Source: Algoriphagus litoralis
GTDB taxonomy: Bacteria; Bacteroidota; Bacteroidia; Cytophagales; Cyclobacteriaceae
Assembly (NCBI RefSeq): GCF_003259255.1
Contig: NZ_QGOL01000011.1
Coordinates: forward strand, 1-64,000
Length of the DNA stretch: 64,000 nucleotides
Direction: 5' to 3'
Both the position numbers and the translations under genes were made by a program. Every line of letters begins with the position of its first letter. The stretch's first letter is position 1. Under the pieces are notes generated by a model. It had not been told where the DNA came from and ran no database searches. It saw only the letters and a program-made list of their open reading frames with translations. Below are positions 28,210 to 35,829 of this stretch, piece by piece.

Positions 28210-29082
28210 TTATCCCTCCTCAAATCTGACATCATTTTTTTTAAGAAACTCTTTGATCACAGAGATATGAATGCATTCGCCCAAGTGGATAAAGGCATAA
28301 TCATTCACCTTTTTGATCTTGCCATGGGCGATAACCTCCTTGTCTTCGATATCAAACCCGAGGTGTAAATGCTTGGTTCTGCTTTGCATACCTACGATTC
28401 TTCCTTCTGGATCAAAAAGCGGTCCACCACTTTGTCCTCTGAGACCTGGTGTACTCATTTCAATTCCGTAGACCTTGCCTGACTTATCACCAAGAAATCT
28501 GGTCACCATACCTTCAATCGGAAATCTAGGTGAACGGGCTTGGCCTGTTTTATTCCACTCGAGCGAATCGGTTTCTTGATTCAGGTGAAAATTGGAGAAC
28601 TCAGGGAAGGGGAATCCCAGTCTACAAAGCATTGCGCCGGGTTGGACAGTTTGATCATCTTTCAGAAATACAGGAGTTTCCGAGTAGGAAGGTTTTTCGA
28701 AACCTTCAAATTTCAGTAGTGCCAAATCGTATTCCGGGTGAAGAAAGAATCGAATATTTTGCAACTGATCCACACAGTCCACGAAAGTCACTTTCATCTC
28801 GGATACTTTTGTTTCGTCCAAACCCATTCGCTTCGCGACAGCCTTTTTCTGCCCGGTAGTTAGATTATGGACTTCGGTTTGGTATTGAGTGTATTTTTTA
28901 TTGATTGCATCAGCGCTCGTGAGCCATTGGGCTACATGTTTACAAGTCAGCGCCCATCCTTCCTGATTCACAAAAAATAATGTTGCTGCCCCTTTTTCGA
29001 TTTTGTTACCTCCGAAGTTTCTAGAAATAGAATGTATGGCTCGGGTAAATCCTGCTACTTTCTGAATGGCATTTACGAACAT
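28210..29082 (-). CDS. Trypsin-like serine protease (S1 fold)
   Basis: A 290-residue protease from the ATG at 29082; a TTG 51 bp earlier is less likely. The catalytic triad is visible as His in LTCKHVAQW, Asp in YDLALLKFEG and Ser in GLRGQSGGPLFDPEG (the classical GxSGG). There is no obvious signal peptide and no PDZ domain, so it is not a standard DegP; it probably acts in the cytoplasm. Monocistronic, converging with the MBL-fold gene. Confidence 0.85.
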   Translation of the reverse strand: MFVNAIQKVAGFTRAIHSISRNFGGNKIEKGAATLFFVNQEGWALTCKHVAQWLTSADAINKKYTQYQTEVHNLTTGQKKAVAKRMGLDETKVSEMKVTFVDCVDQLQNIRFFLHPEYDLALLKFEGFEKPSYSETPVFLKDDQTVQPGAMLCRLGFPFPEFSNFHLNQETDSLEWNKTGQARSPRFPIEGMVTRFLGDKSGKVYGIEMSTPGLRGQSGGPLFDPEGRIVGMQSRTKHLHLGFDIEDKEVIAHGKIKKVNDYAFIHLGECIHISVIKEFLKKNDVRFEEG

Positions 29083-29247
29083 GGTCTTGACAAAATGGGA
29101 TGTTAAAATCAACTTTGAAGTCCAAAGAATCAATTTTCAGCTTGAAACTGAAAATTTTCAAGTGCGAAATCGATTGAATTTATTCAAATTCCTTTTCGAT
29201 CCAAGTCGACTCCCAAGAAGTTTGGGCTATCCGTTTATTTGTAATAA

Positions 29248-30339
<1,092 letters not shown>

Positions 30340-30345
30340 TTGGAT

Positions 30346-30372
30346 AAGCCCCGAAGTAATTCGGGGCTTTTT
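30346..30372 (+). terminator. Terminator of gap
   Basis: A 10-bp stem AAGCCCCGAA/TTCGGGGCTT (30346-30355 with 30360-30369) and a short T-run. Confidence 0.85.
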
Positions 30373-30435
30373 CGTTAGAAAAGTGTAGAAATAGCCAACC
30401 AACTTTTGGTTTATTGGTTAATCCTAAAATCCACC

Positions 30436-31059
30436 ATGATGTATTTGCCTTTTTTCCCCTTAAAACTTGTCGCATTTCCCGGAGAGGAACTTAATCTCCA
30501 TGTGTTTGAACCAAGATATAAGGAGCTCTTGGCCGATGTGGAAGAAAATCAGCTGACTTTTGGGATTTGTGTATTCACAGACAAGTTGAGCGGATACGGT
30601 ACCGAAATACTGCTTGAAAAAGTAAAAAAGCGCTACGAGGATGGGAGATTGGATATTCAGACAAGAGGACTGAGAGTATTCCAAATATTGAGTTTTGATA
30701 ACCCTGCTCCTGGGAAACTTTATGCGGGTGGCAAAGTGTCTTTTTTGAAAAATGACCCAGTGATTACCTCCATTCAGCATCATGAATTCATTTTTTACCT
30801 GAAGGAAATGCTCCATTTGTTGAATTTTGAAATGGAAATTGATCCTCAATCAGTCAATTCGTTCACCTTTGCCCACAAGCTTGGGTTAAGCCTTGACGAA
30901 GAGCTTGCTTTGCTTCAGATGACCTCAGAAAGTGAGCGAACGGATTTCCTTATTGGTCATTTCAAGCGAATGATACCTGCTATCAAAGCTCTGGAAATTG
31001 CAAAAGAGAAAATTAAGTTAAATGGACACTTTAAGTATCTTGATCCTTTGAGATTTTAA
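30436..31059 (+). CDS. Lon N-domain (LON substrate-binding) protein
   Basis: A 207-residue protein starting MMYLPFFPLKLVAFPGEELN, the Lon N-terminal substrate-binding fold, with the core LNLHVFEPRYKEL. Like other stand-alone members it has no ATPase or protease domain, ending in a helical segment (FKRMIPAIKALEIAKEK). It could bind proteins destined for Lon, but its role is unproven. Downstream of gap and separated from it by a terminator. Confidence 0.85.
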   Translation: MMYLPFFPLKLVAFPGEELNLHVFEPRYKELLADVEENQLTFGICVFTDKLSGYGTEILLEKVKKRYEDGRLDIQTRGLRVFQILSFDNPAPGKLYAGGKVSFLKNDPVITSIQHHEFIFYLKEMLHLLNFEMEIDPQSVNSFTFAHKLGLSLDEELALLQMTSESERTDFLIGHFKRMIPAIKALEIAKEKIKLNGHFKYLDPLRF

Positions 31060-31113
31060 CCGGATAAATAAATGTCAGACTTAATTTACTTCACGACCCC
31101 TTCAAATTAAATA

Positions 31114-31173
31114 GAAAAGCAGACCATTTCTAGTCTGCTTTAGTGATCCCGCTGGGATTCGAACCCAGGACCC
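31114..31173. repeat. 60-bp direct repeat, left copy (terminator + tRNA-Lys 3' half)
   Basis: Matches 31488-31547 with one mismatch (C/T inside the hairpin loop). The two copies lie 374 bp apart and bracket the GIY-YIG gene. Each contains the hairpin AAAGCAGAC/GTCTGCTTT and the last 30 bases of a tRNA-Lys. Confidence 0.85.
31116..31141 (-). terminator. Terminator hairpin downstream of the tRNA array (outer)
   Basis: 9-bp stem AAAGCAGAC/GTCTGCTTT with an 8-base loop, T-rich on the minus strand beyond it. It is part of the 60-bp repeat. Confidence 0.7.
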
Positions 31174-31216
31174 TCCCGATAAAATCGGGATGCTCTACCA
31201 TCAGAGCTATGGATTT
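31144..31216 (-). pseudogene. Degenerate tRNA-Lys-like sequence
   Basis: A 73-bp tRNA-shaped sequence. The T-arm and 3' half are identical to the intact tRNA-Lys genes in this array for 30 bases, and the anticodon loop would read TTT in a TCCCG/CGGGA stem. The 5' acceptor strand (AAATCCA) mismatches its partner at three positions, and the D-loop differs (CTCTGATGG). It is therefore probably non-functional. Its 5' end overlaps the last codons and the TAG stop of the GIY-YIG gene. Confidence 0.7.
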
Positions 31217-31458
31217 CCTTTTTGGATGAGGCGTTCAATGAAAACTCTTGACTTCATCTTTTTGATTTTCAATTCCCGTTGTTTGGCGAGGGATAAGTCT
31301 TCCCATTCCTCATTATAGACCAGTTCCCACGGGATTCCGGTAGATGTAAATTTTGAATGGCCTATAGAATGTTCATAGATCCTCCTGTCCAAATCGGAAC
31401 ACGCACCTACGTAATACTTATCAATTTTTTTAGAATACAAAATATAAACCCATGCCAT
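31207..31458 (-). CDS. Small GIY-YIG nuclease
   Basis: An 83-residue single-domain nuclease of the UvrC-N/GIY-YIG fold. The GIY-YIG core is VYILYS followed by KYYVGACSDLDRRIYEH, and AKQRELKIKKMKSRVF supplies the family's conserved Glu. It has no DNA-binding tail. The gene lies between two 60-bp direct repeats derived from the neighbouring tRNA-Lys gene, and its stop codon TAG comes from the tRNA-like TAGCTC motif of the degenerate tRNA. Context suggests a tRNA-gene-targeting mobile unit or homing-type nuclease, which is inference. Confidence 0.85.
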   Translation of the reverse strand: MAWVYILYSKKIDKYYVGACSDLDRRIYEHSIGHSKFTSTGIPWELVYNEEWEDLSLAKQRELKIKKMKSRVFIERLIQKGNP

Positions 31459-31487
31459 GATCCAAAAATCAAACAGTCTAAAAATAG

Positions 31488-31547
31488 GAAAAGCAGACTA
31501 TTTCTAGTCTGCTTTAGTGATCCCGCTGGGATTCGAACCCAGGACCC
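31488..31547. repeat. 60-bp direct repeat, right copy (terminator + tRNA-Lys 3' half)
   Basis: Partner of 31114-31173. It contains the terminator hairpin (31490-31515) of the tRNA array and the first 30 plus-strand bases of tRNA-Lys copy 1. Confidence 0.85.
31490..31515 (-). terminator. Terminator hairpin of the tRNA array (inner)
   Basis: Stem AAAGCAGAC/GTCTGCTTT, 2 bp downstream of tRNA-Lys copy 1 on the minus strand, identical in arms to the hairpin at 31116-31141. Confidence 0.75.
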
Positions 31548-31590
31548 ATACATTAAAAGTGTATTGCTCTACCAGCTGAGCTACGGAATC
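31518..31590 (-). tRNA. tRNA-Lys(TTT), copy 1
   Basis: 73 bases. Acceptor GATTCCG pairs with CGGGATC (one G-U), D-arm TAGCTC..GAGC, anticodon stem ATACA/TGTAT with loop CTTTTAA (anticodon TTT), T-arm CTGGG-TTCGAAT-CCCAG, discriminator A. CCA is not encoded. Confidence 0.95.
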
Positions 31591-31650
31591 TGCTATTATA
31601 AAATTTATGAAAGCTTCTTTAAACTTTCTCTTAGAATGAAGTCGAGCTGA

Positions 31651-31699
31651 GGATCTTCCCGAAAAAATCGGGATGCTCTACCAGCTGAGCTACGGAATC
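31651..31699 (-). pseudogene. 5'-half tRNA-Lys remnant, copy 1
   Basis: The first 26 bases on the minus strand are identical to the tRNA-Lys 5' half. They run into a TCCCG-ATTTTTT-CGGGA hairpin in place of the normal anticodon arm, then into unrelated sequence. There is no T-arm or 3' acceptor strand. Confidence 0.75.
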
Positions 31700-31720
31700 T
31701 GATTTTCATTAAATAAAAAA

Positions 31721-31736
31721 GCGGAACGAATTCCGC
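31721..31736 (-). terminator. Terminator-like hairpin after tRNA-Arg, copy 1
   Basis: Stem GCGGAA/TTCCGC with a CGAA loop, flanked by A-run and T-run, so it could act in either direction. On the minus strand it follows tRNA-Arg. Confidence 0.6.
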
Positions 31737-31748
31737 TCATTTTTTTTG

Positions 31749-31822
31749 TGATCCGCTTAGGATTCGAACCTAAGACCTACTGCTTAGAAGGCAGTTGCTC
31801 TATCCAGCTGAGCTAGCGGACC
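31749..31822 (-). tRNA. tRNA-Arg(TCT), copy 1
   Basis: 74 bases. Acceptor GGTCCGC/GCGGATC, anticodon stem ACTGC/GCAGT with loop CTTCTAA (anticodon TCT), T-arm TTAGG-TTCGAAT-CCTAA. No encoded CCA. Confidence 0.95.
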
Positions 31823-31851
31823 CGGATAACTACTTCTAGTTATTAATTAAG

Positions 31852-31925
31852 TCGGGGTGGCAGGATTCGAACCTACGACCTCCACATCCCAAATGTGGCG
31901 CGATACCGGGCTACGCTACACCCCG
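31852..31925 (-). tRNA. tRNA-Pro(TGG), copy 1
   Basis: 74 bases. Acceptor CGGGGTG/CACCCCG, anticodon stem CCACA/TGTGG with loop TTTGGGA (anticodon TGG), T-arm with GTTCGAATC. No encoded CCA. Confidence 0.95.
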
Positions 31926-31957
31926 AAGACTTTTTAACTCCTTGTAAGCTAAATTTG

Positions 31958-32030
31958 TGATCCCGCTGGGATTCGAACCCAGGACCCATACATTAAAAGT
32001 GTATTGCTCTACCAGCTGAGCTACGGAATC
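31958..32030 (-). tRNA. tRNA-Lys(TTT), copy 2
   Basis: Identical in sequence to copy 1 (31518-31590). Confidence 0.95.
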
Positions 32031-32090
32031 TGCTATTATAAATTTTATGAAAGCTTCTTTAAACTTTCTCTTAGAATGAAGTCGAGCTGA

Positions 32091-32139
32091 GGATCTTCCC
32101 GAAAAAATCGGGATGCTCTACCAGCTGAGCTACGGAATC
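32091..32139 (-). pseudogene. 5'-half tRNA-Lys remnant, copy 2
   Basis: Identical to the remnant at 31651-31699, with the 26-base tRNA-Lys 5' half and the substituted CCCGA hairpin. Confidence 0.75.
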
Positions 32140-32160
32140 TGATTTTCATTAAATAAAAAA

Positions 32161-32176
32161 GCGGAACGAATTCCGC
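32161..32176 (-). terminator. Terminator-like hairpin after tRNA-Arg, copy 2
   Basis: Identical to 31721-31736 (GCGGAA-CGAA-TTCCGC between A-run and T-run). Confidence 0.6.
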
Positions 32177-32188
32177 TCATTTTTTTTG

Positions 32189-32262
32189 TGATCCGCTTAG
32201 GATTCGAACCTAAGACCTACTGCTTAGAAGGCAGTTGCTCTATCCAGCTGAGCTAGCGGACC
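32189..32262 (-). tRNA. tRNA-Arg(TCT), copy 2
   Basis: Identical to copy 1 (31749-31822). Confidence 0.95.
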
Positions 32263-32291
32263 CGGATAACTACTTCTAGTTATTAATTAAG

Positions 32292-32365
32292 TCGGGGTGG
32301 CAGGATTCGAACCTACGACCTCCACATCCCAAATGTGGCGCGATACCGGGCTACGCTACACCCCG
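32292..32365 (-). tRNA. tRNA-Pro(TGG), copy 2
   Basis: Identical to copy 1 (31852-31925). Confidence 0.95.
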
Positions 32366-32396
32366 AAGACTTTTTAACTCCTTGTAAGCTAAATTT

Positions 32397-32531
32397 GTGA
32401 TCCCGCTGGGATTCGAACCCAGGACCCATACATTAAAAGTGTATTGCTCTACCAGCTGAGCTACGGAATCTGCTATTATAAATTTTATGAAAGCTTCTTT
32501 AAACTTTCTCCTAGAACGAAGTCGAGCTGAG
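32397..32531. repeat. 440-bp tandem tRNA unit, partial copy C
   Basis: First 135 bp of the unit, holding tRNA-Lys copy 3. It carries two substitutions (C for T, at 32511 and 32517) in the spacer relative to copies A and B. Confidence 0.85.
32398..32470 (-). tRNA. tRNA-Lys(TTT), copy 3
   Basis: Identical to copies 1 and 2. It is the most promoter-proximal intact tRNA of the array. Confidence 0.95.
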
Positions 32532-32532
32532 T

Positions 32533-32580
32533 ACCCTCCCGATAAAAATCGGGATGCTCTACCAGCTGAGCTACGTAATC
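32533..32580 (-). pseudogene. 5'-half tRNA-Lys remnant, outer copy
   Basis: Starts GATTACGTAGCTC, one change from tRNA-Lys, and runs into the same CCCGAT-ATCGGG hairpin with an 8-base loop. Its hairpin segment (32533-32564) matches 31170-31200 of the degenerate tRNA at the other end of the array with one base inserted, so the two edges of the array share this chimeric arm. Confidence 0.65.
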
Positions 32581-32682
32581 TTCCTAGTTGTTAGTAAGGG
32601 ATCACTTCATTTAGCGATCTTAAATCTTCCAAAATGGCTTTGTGAACTTGCTTTTTGTCCGATCAATGCCGTAATTGGACTG

Positions 32683-32713
32683 CAAATTTATGACTCTGAA
32701 TTCTAAATGCCAA
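32683..32713 (-). promoter_or_regulatory. Promoter of the tRNA array
   Basis: On the minus strand TTGG (32710-32713), a 19-bp spacer and TAAATTTG (32683-32690) match the Bacteroidota promoter pattern. It overlaps the start codon of the divergent gene at 32707. Confidence 0.6.
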
Positions 32714-33432
32714 GCCCCAAATCAATCTTTCTGACAAAACTTTCTATATTTTTTTTCCTGATTTTACAAAGTATTCATTGTCAGGCTAATGTGCCACAGC
32801 TTTTAGTAGCAGATTCTTTGTTTGCTCAGCGAAGCTACAAGGAAGCATTGGAGATTTACCAAGCCAATTACCAATTGGGGGTATATTCTCCCTCGATGCT
32901 CCTTAAGATGGCCTTCATTACCGAGGGTATCGGTGATAAGGAAATGGCGACACTTTATCTCAGTAAGTATTATGACTTAAGTCCTAATCCTCAGACCATA
33001 ACAAAAATCAAAAGCCTTACCGGGCAAAGTGAATTGGTTGGGTATGAAGTGAGCGATGCGATGAGATTTGTACTCTTTTTGACGGAATTCAGAGAAGTTC
33101 TTGTGAGTGCGCTTACACTGTTTTTAGTTATTTCTCTTATTTTATTATGGTCAAAGGGGAGGAAACTTACAGAGCCTAGATTTTATTGGCCCTCTGTTTT
33201 GTTGATTGTACTCATTTTTGTCACCAATAATTTCCTCAAATCCCAAAATGCGGCCTTGGTGACCAAAAGTCCAACTTTAATTGTGTCCAAACCGAGTGCA
33301 GGTGGTGAATTGGTGGATCTAGTCGAGCCCGGCCATCGTGTAAAAATTAAATCTTCCAAAGACATCTGGTATGAGGTAGAATGGAAAGAGAAAATAGCCT
33401 ATATCCGAAAAGATAACGTCACCCGTCTTTAA
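32707..33432 (+). CDS. Membrane protein with TPR-like and SH3-like domains
   Basis: A 241-residue exported protein. Residues 1-27 form a signal peptide; residues 30-110 form a TPR-like helical pair (DSLFAQRSYKEALEIYQ). Two hydrophobic helices (about 120-145 and 158-175) follow, then a C-terminal SH3-like domain (LIVSKPSAGGELVDLVEPGHRVKIK ending in IAYIRKDNVTRL). The layout is like BatE of the aerotolerance operon, but no bat genes are adjacent, so I leave it unnamed. A bidirectional terminator follows. Confidence 0.7.
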   Translation: MPSPKSIFLTKLSIFFFLILQSIHCQANVPQLLVADSLFAQRSYKEALEIYQANYQLGVYSPSMLLKMAFITEGIGDKEMATLYLSKYYDLSPNPQTITKIKSLTGQSELVGYEVSDAMRFVLFLTEFREVLVSALTLFLVISLILLWSKGRKLTEPRFYWPSVLLIVLIFVTNNFLKSQNAALVTKSPTLIVSKPSAGGELVDLVEPGHRVKIKSSKDIWYEVEWKEKIAYIRKDNVTRL

Positions 33433-33446
33433 TTGGCCCACAAAAG

Positions 33447-33474
33447 AAAAGCCCCGAAACTTTCGGGGCTTTTT
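33447..33474. terminator. Bidirectional terminator
   Basis: 13-bp stem AAAAGCCCCGAAA/TTTCGGGGCTTTT between convergent genes. Confidence 0.9.
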
Positions 33475-33478
33475 AGCT

Positions 33479-34219
33479 TTATAGCTTTTTGATTTCAAGG
33501 TTTCTGAAATAAACCAGGTCCCCGTGGTCCTGAAGGGAAATTTTCCCCTTTTTATACTTCCCAAATCCAGGCATATCCTTGAATTTGCTTTTTGCGACCA
33601 AGTCTTCCCACTCTGGAGTCCAAAGTGTGGTAGATACAATATTTACTCCGTTGAGAAAAAGATCAAGTTTTCCCTGATTGATCATGATCTCAGCCTGATT
33701 CCATTCCCCTACTGGCTTCACCGTCTCCTCACTGCTTACGATAAGGTCATATAGATCTCCAGCTCTGTGACTAATAATTTTAGCGTCAGGATGACCATTG
33801 TTGTCTAGTACCTGCATTTCTGGGCCTGTCTGCCAAGGATACTGGTATTCCGGTGACTCGTGTACCAAGAAAATGACACCGCTGTTGCCATTTTCGGCGA
33901 TTTTCCATTCGTACTTGAAGTGAAAATTTTCAAATTCTTCATTGGTAACAATATCTCCACCGTCACCGGTCTGCCAGCCATCTTTATTGGTGGCATCCAA
34001 GAATAATTCACCGTTTTCAATTTTCCAGGCTTTCCCCACTTCTCCTCCACCATACTTTGACCAGCCATTGAATGTCTGACCGTCAAAAAGTGATATCCAC
34101 TCTTCTTGCGGGGTTTCCACAATTGTCGAGTCTCCTGTGGAGGTTTCTTCTGTCTTCGGAGCAGAGCAGGAGGCAAGTAGGCCTGCTGCAGCCCATAGTG
34201 CCAAATAGCTTTTCTTCAT
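33479..34219 (-). CDS. 3-keto-disaccharide hydrolase family lipoprotein (DUF1080)
   Basis: A 246-residue exported lipoprotein: signal ending in LLASC, then a Thr/Glu linker and a concanavalin-like DUF1080 domain (about residues 38-245). Features are SLFDGQTFNGW at the start, NFHFKYEWKIAENGNSGVIFL and GPEMQVLDNNGHPD, all typical of Pfam PF06439, now named 3-keto-disaccharide hydrolase because members cleave 3-keto-glycosides. It is the last gene of a minus-strand cluster with a cytochrome c, a TIM-barrel isomerase and a Gfo/Idh/MocA oxidoreductase, and probably cleaves the product of the nearby GMC dehydrogenase. Confidence 0.85.
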   Translation of the reverse strand: MKKSYLALWAAAGLLASCSAPKTEETSTGDSTIVETPQEEWISLFDGQTFNGWSKYGGGEVGKAWKIENGELFLDATNKDGWQTGDGGDIVTNEEFENFHFKYEWKIAENGNSGVIFLVHESPEYQYPWQTGPEMQVLDNNGHPDAKIISHRAGDLYDLIVSSEETVKPVGEWNQAEIMINQGKLDLFLNGVNIVSTTLWTPEWEDLVAKSKFKDMPGFGKYKKGKISLQDHGDLVYFRNLEIKKL

Positions 34220-34268
34220 GTGATTAGAATATGTTTTTCAGTTGACCTATGAAATTTTGCACGATTTT

Positions 34269-34311
34269 AACCCGTAATGTGAGGCTGGATTCGTGCGCGA
34301 TTACACGGGTT
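34269..34311 (-). other. Inverted repeat between the cytochrome c and DUF1080 genes
   Basis: AACCCGT (34269-34275) pairs with ACGGGTT (34305-34311) around a 29-base loop, overlapping the cytochrome stop codon. It could be a weak terminator or attenuator; the T-run is poor. Confidence 0.3.
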
Positions 34312-34729
34312 ATTTTTTTAGTAATAATACGTATCGAATCATGTCCTTTGCATCCTCTTCGCTCAGTCCTGGATGAGCAGGCATAGGTACTTCTCCCCAT
34401 ACACCGACTCCGCCTTGGATTACCTTAGTAGCAAGCATGGTCACATTTTCTTCCGTGCTTTCATATTTGGCAGCTACCTCTGCATAGGATGGTCCTACGA
34501 TTTTGCGCTCTACCATATGGCAAGAAGTACAATCTGAAGCCTTCAATTTTTCCAACCCTTTGATATATATCGGATCGTTTTGGTATTTTTCTTCAAGACT
34601 CATTTCTTTAGCAGGTACAGCTGCAGCTGGTTCTGCTGTAGTTTCAGTAGCCTTTTCTCCTCCTCCGCATGCAAAGGTCATTCCGGCCAATGCAATCAGT
34701 CCCACGTTAAATAAATTGTTGATTTTCAT
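34310..34729 (-). CDS. Single-haem cytochrome c lipoprotein
   Basis: A 139-residue exported protein. The signal ends in MTFACGG (lipobox Cys about residue 21), followed by a Thr/Ala linker and a class I cytochrome c domain with the haem motif CTSCH and a C-terminal axial Met in EVPMPAHPGLSEEDAKDM. It probably accepts electrons from the GMC oxidoreductase encoded across the divergent promoter and passes them to the respiratory chain. It lies 24 bp from the TIM-barrel gene upstream. Confidence 0.9.
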   Translation of the reverse strand: MKINNLFNVGLIALAGMTFACGGGEKATETTAEPAAAVPAKEMSLEEKYQNDPIYIKGLEKLKASDCTSCHMVERKIVGPSYAEVAAKYESTEENVTMLATKVIQGGVGVWGEVPMPAHPGLSEEDAKDMIRYVLLLKK

Positions 34730-34753
34730 TTGTTAAGTATTTGTTTTAAGTAA

Positions 34754-35806
34754 TCAGATTCCAAGTATTTTTTTGTTGAATGCCTCGTCAGCACCGGTGC
34801 CTGCAAAATCGTCAAATGCTTTTTCTGTCACGCGGATGATATGGCTATCGATGAATGGAGCGCCTTCTGCAGCCCCCTGCTCAGGATGCTTGATCGCACA
34901 CTCCCACTCCAATACTGCCCATCCATCGTAATTGTATTGCGAAAGTTTGCTAAATATACCTGCAAAATCAACCTGTCCATCACCCAAAGAGCGGAATCTA
35001 CCAGCACGTTCTACCCATCCCTGAAATCCGCCATAGACGCCTTGCTTCCCGGTAGGATTGAATTCGGCATCCTTCACATGAAACATTTTGATTCGTTCGT
35101 GGTAAAAATCAATGAACTGAAGGTAATCTAGGCATTGAAGTACAAAGTGACTTGGGTCGTAGAGAATGTTTGCACGTTTGTGTCCACCGACTTTATCAAG
35201 GAACATCTCAAATGTAATCCCGTCGTGCAAATCCTCGCCTGGGTGAAGCTCATAGCATACGTCCACTCCAAAGGAATCAAATTCATTTAGGATAGGGGTC
35301 CATCTTTTTGCCAGTTCGGTGAAGCCTGTTTCTACTAAGCCTGCTGGTCGCTGGGGCCAAGGATAAACGGTGTGCCACATCAGCGCTCCAGAGAAAGTAG
35401 CATGAGCCGTCAAACCTAAGTTAGCTGAAGCTTTAGCCGCATATTTCAGTTGCTGTGTGGCCCATTCTGATTTTCCTTTCAGGTCACCTTTGAGGTTTGC
35501 TGGTGCAAAACCGTCGAACAGTTCATTGTATGCCGGGTGAACTGCCACCAACTGGCCTTGAAGGTGTGTGGACAATTCAGAAATCTCCATGCCGGCCTCA
35601 GCCACTATTCCTTTGATGTCGTCTGCATAGGTTTTGCTTTCTGCGGCTTTTTGCAAATCTATCATTCTGGCATCCCAGCTAGGAATCTGAACAGCCTTGT
35701 ATCCTAGATCGGCCATGTAGTGGCTGATGTTTTTTAGGTTGTTGAATGGAGCCTTGTCATCGGCAAATTGCGCCAAAAATATTGCAGGGCCTTTGATCGT
35801 TTTCAT
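34754..35806 (-). CDS. Sugar phosphate isomerase/epimerase-type TIM-barrel enzyme
   Basis: A 350-residue protein of the xylose-isomerase-like TIM-barrel superfamily. Metal-ligand candidates are Glu in VCYELHPGED, Asp in ILYDPSHF, His in KMFHVKDAE and Glu in AVLEWECAIK. There is no signal peptide, so it acts in the cytoplasm. It is 23 bp downstream of the Gfo/Idh/MocA gene and probably isomerises or epimerises a keto-sugar in the same pathway. Confidence 0.85.
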   Translation of the reverse strand: MKTIKGPAIFLAQFADDKAPFNNLKNISHYMADLGYKAVQIPSWDARMIDLQKAAESKTYADDIKGIVAEAGMEISELSTHLQGQLVAVHPAYNELFDGFAPANLKGDLKGKSEWATQQLKYAAKASANLGLTAHATFSGALMWHTVYPWPQRPAGLVETGFTELAKRWTPILNEFDSFGVDVCYELHPGEDLHDGITFEMFLDKVGGHKRANILYDPSHFVLQCLDYLQFIDFYHERIKMFHVKDAEFNPTGKQGVYGGFQGWVERAGRFRSLGDGQVDFAGIFSKLSQYNYDGWAVLEWECAIKHPEQGAAEGAPFIDSHIIRVTEKAFDDFAGTGADEAFNKKILGI

Positions 35807-35829
35807 GAGTTTTAATTAATTAGTCAAAA

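Larger units (their letters stand above)
31517..31956. repeat. 440-bp tandem tRNA unit, copy A
   Basis: Contains tRNA-Lys, a 5'-half tRNA-Lys remnant, tRNA-Arg and tRNA-Pro. It differs from copy B (31957-32396) by one substitution near 31612 as far as I can read. Confidence 0.9.
31957..32396. repeat. 440-bp tandem tRNA unit, copy B
   Basis: Second full unit, essentially identical to copy A. A third, partial copy (32397-32531, with tRNA-Lys only) follows. Confidence 0.9.

Noticed and set aside
31357..31650. Plus-strand reading frame of 97 codons in the tRNA array
   Set aside because: It is the antisense of tRNA-Lys copy 1 (GIRTQDP-type text) and of the GIY-YIG gene end; no independent coding signal.
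31100..32600. CRISPR array
   Set aside because: The repeated elements are tRNA genes and spacers with a 440-bp period, not short repeats with unique spacers.
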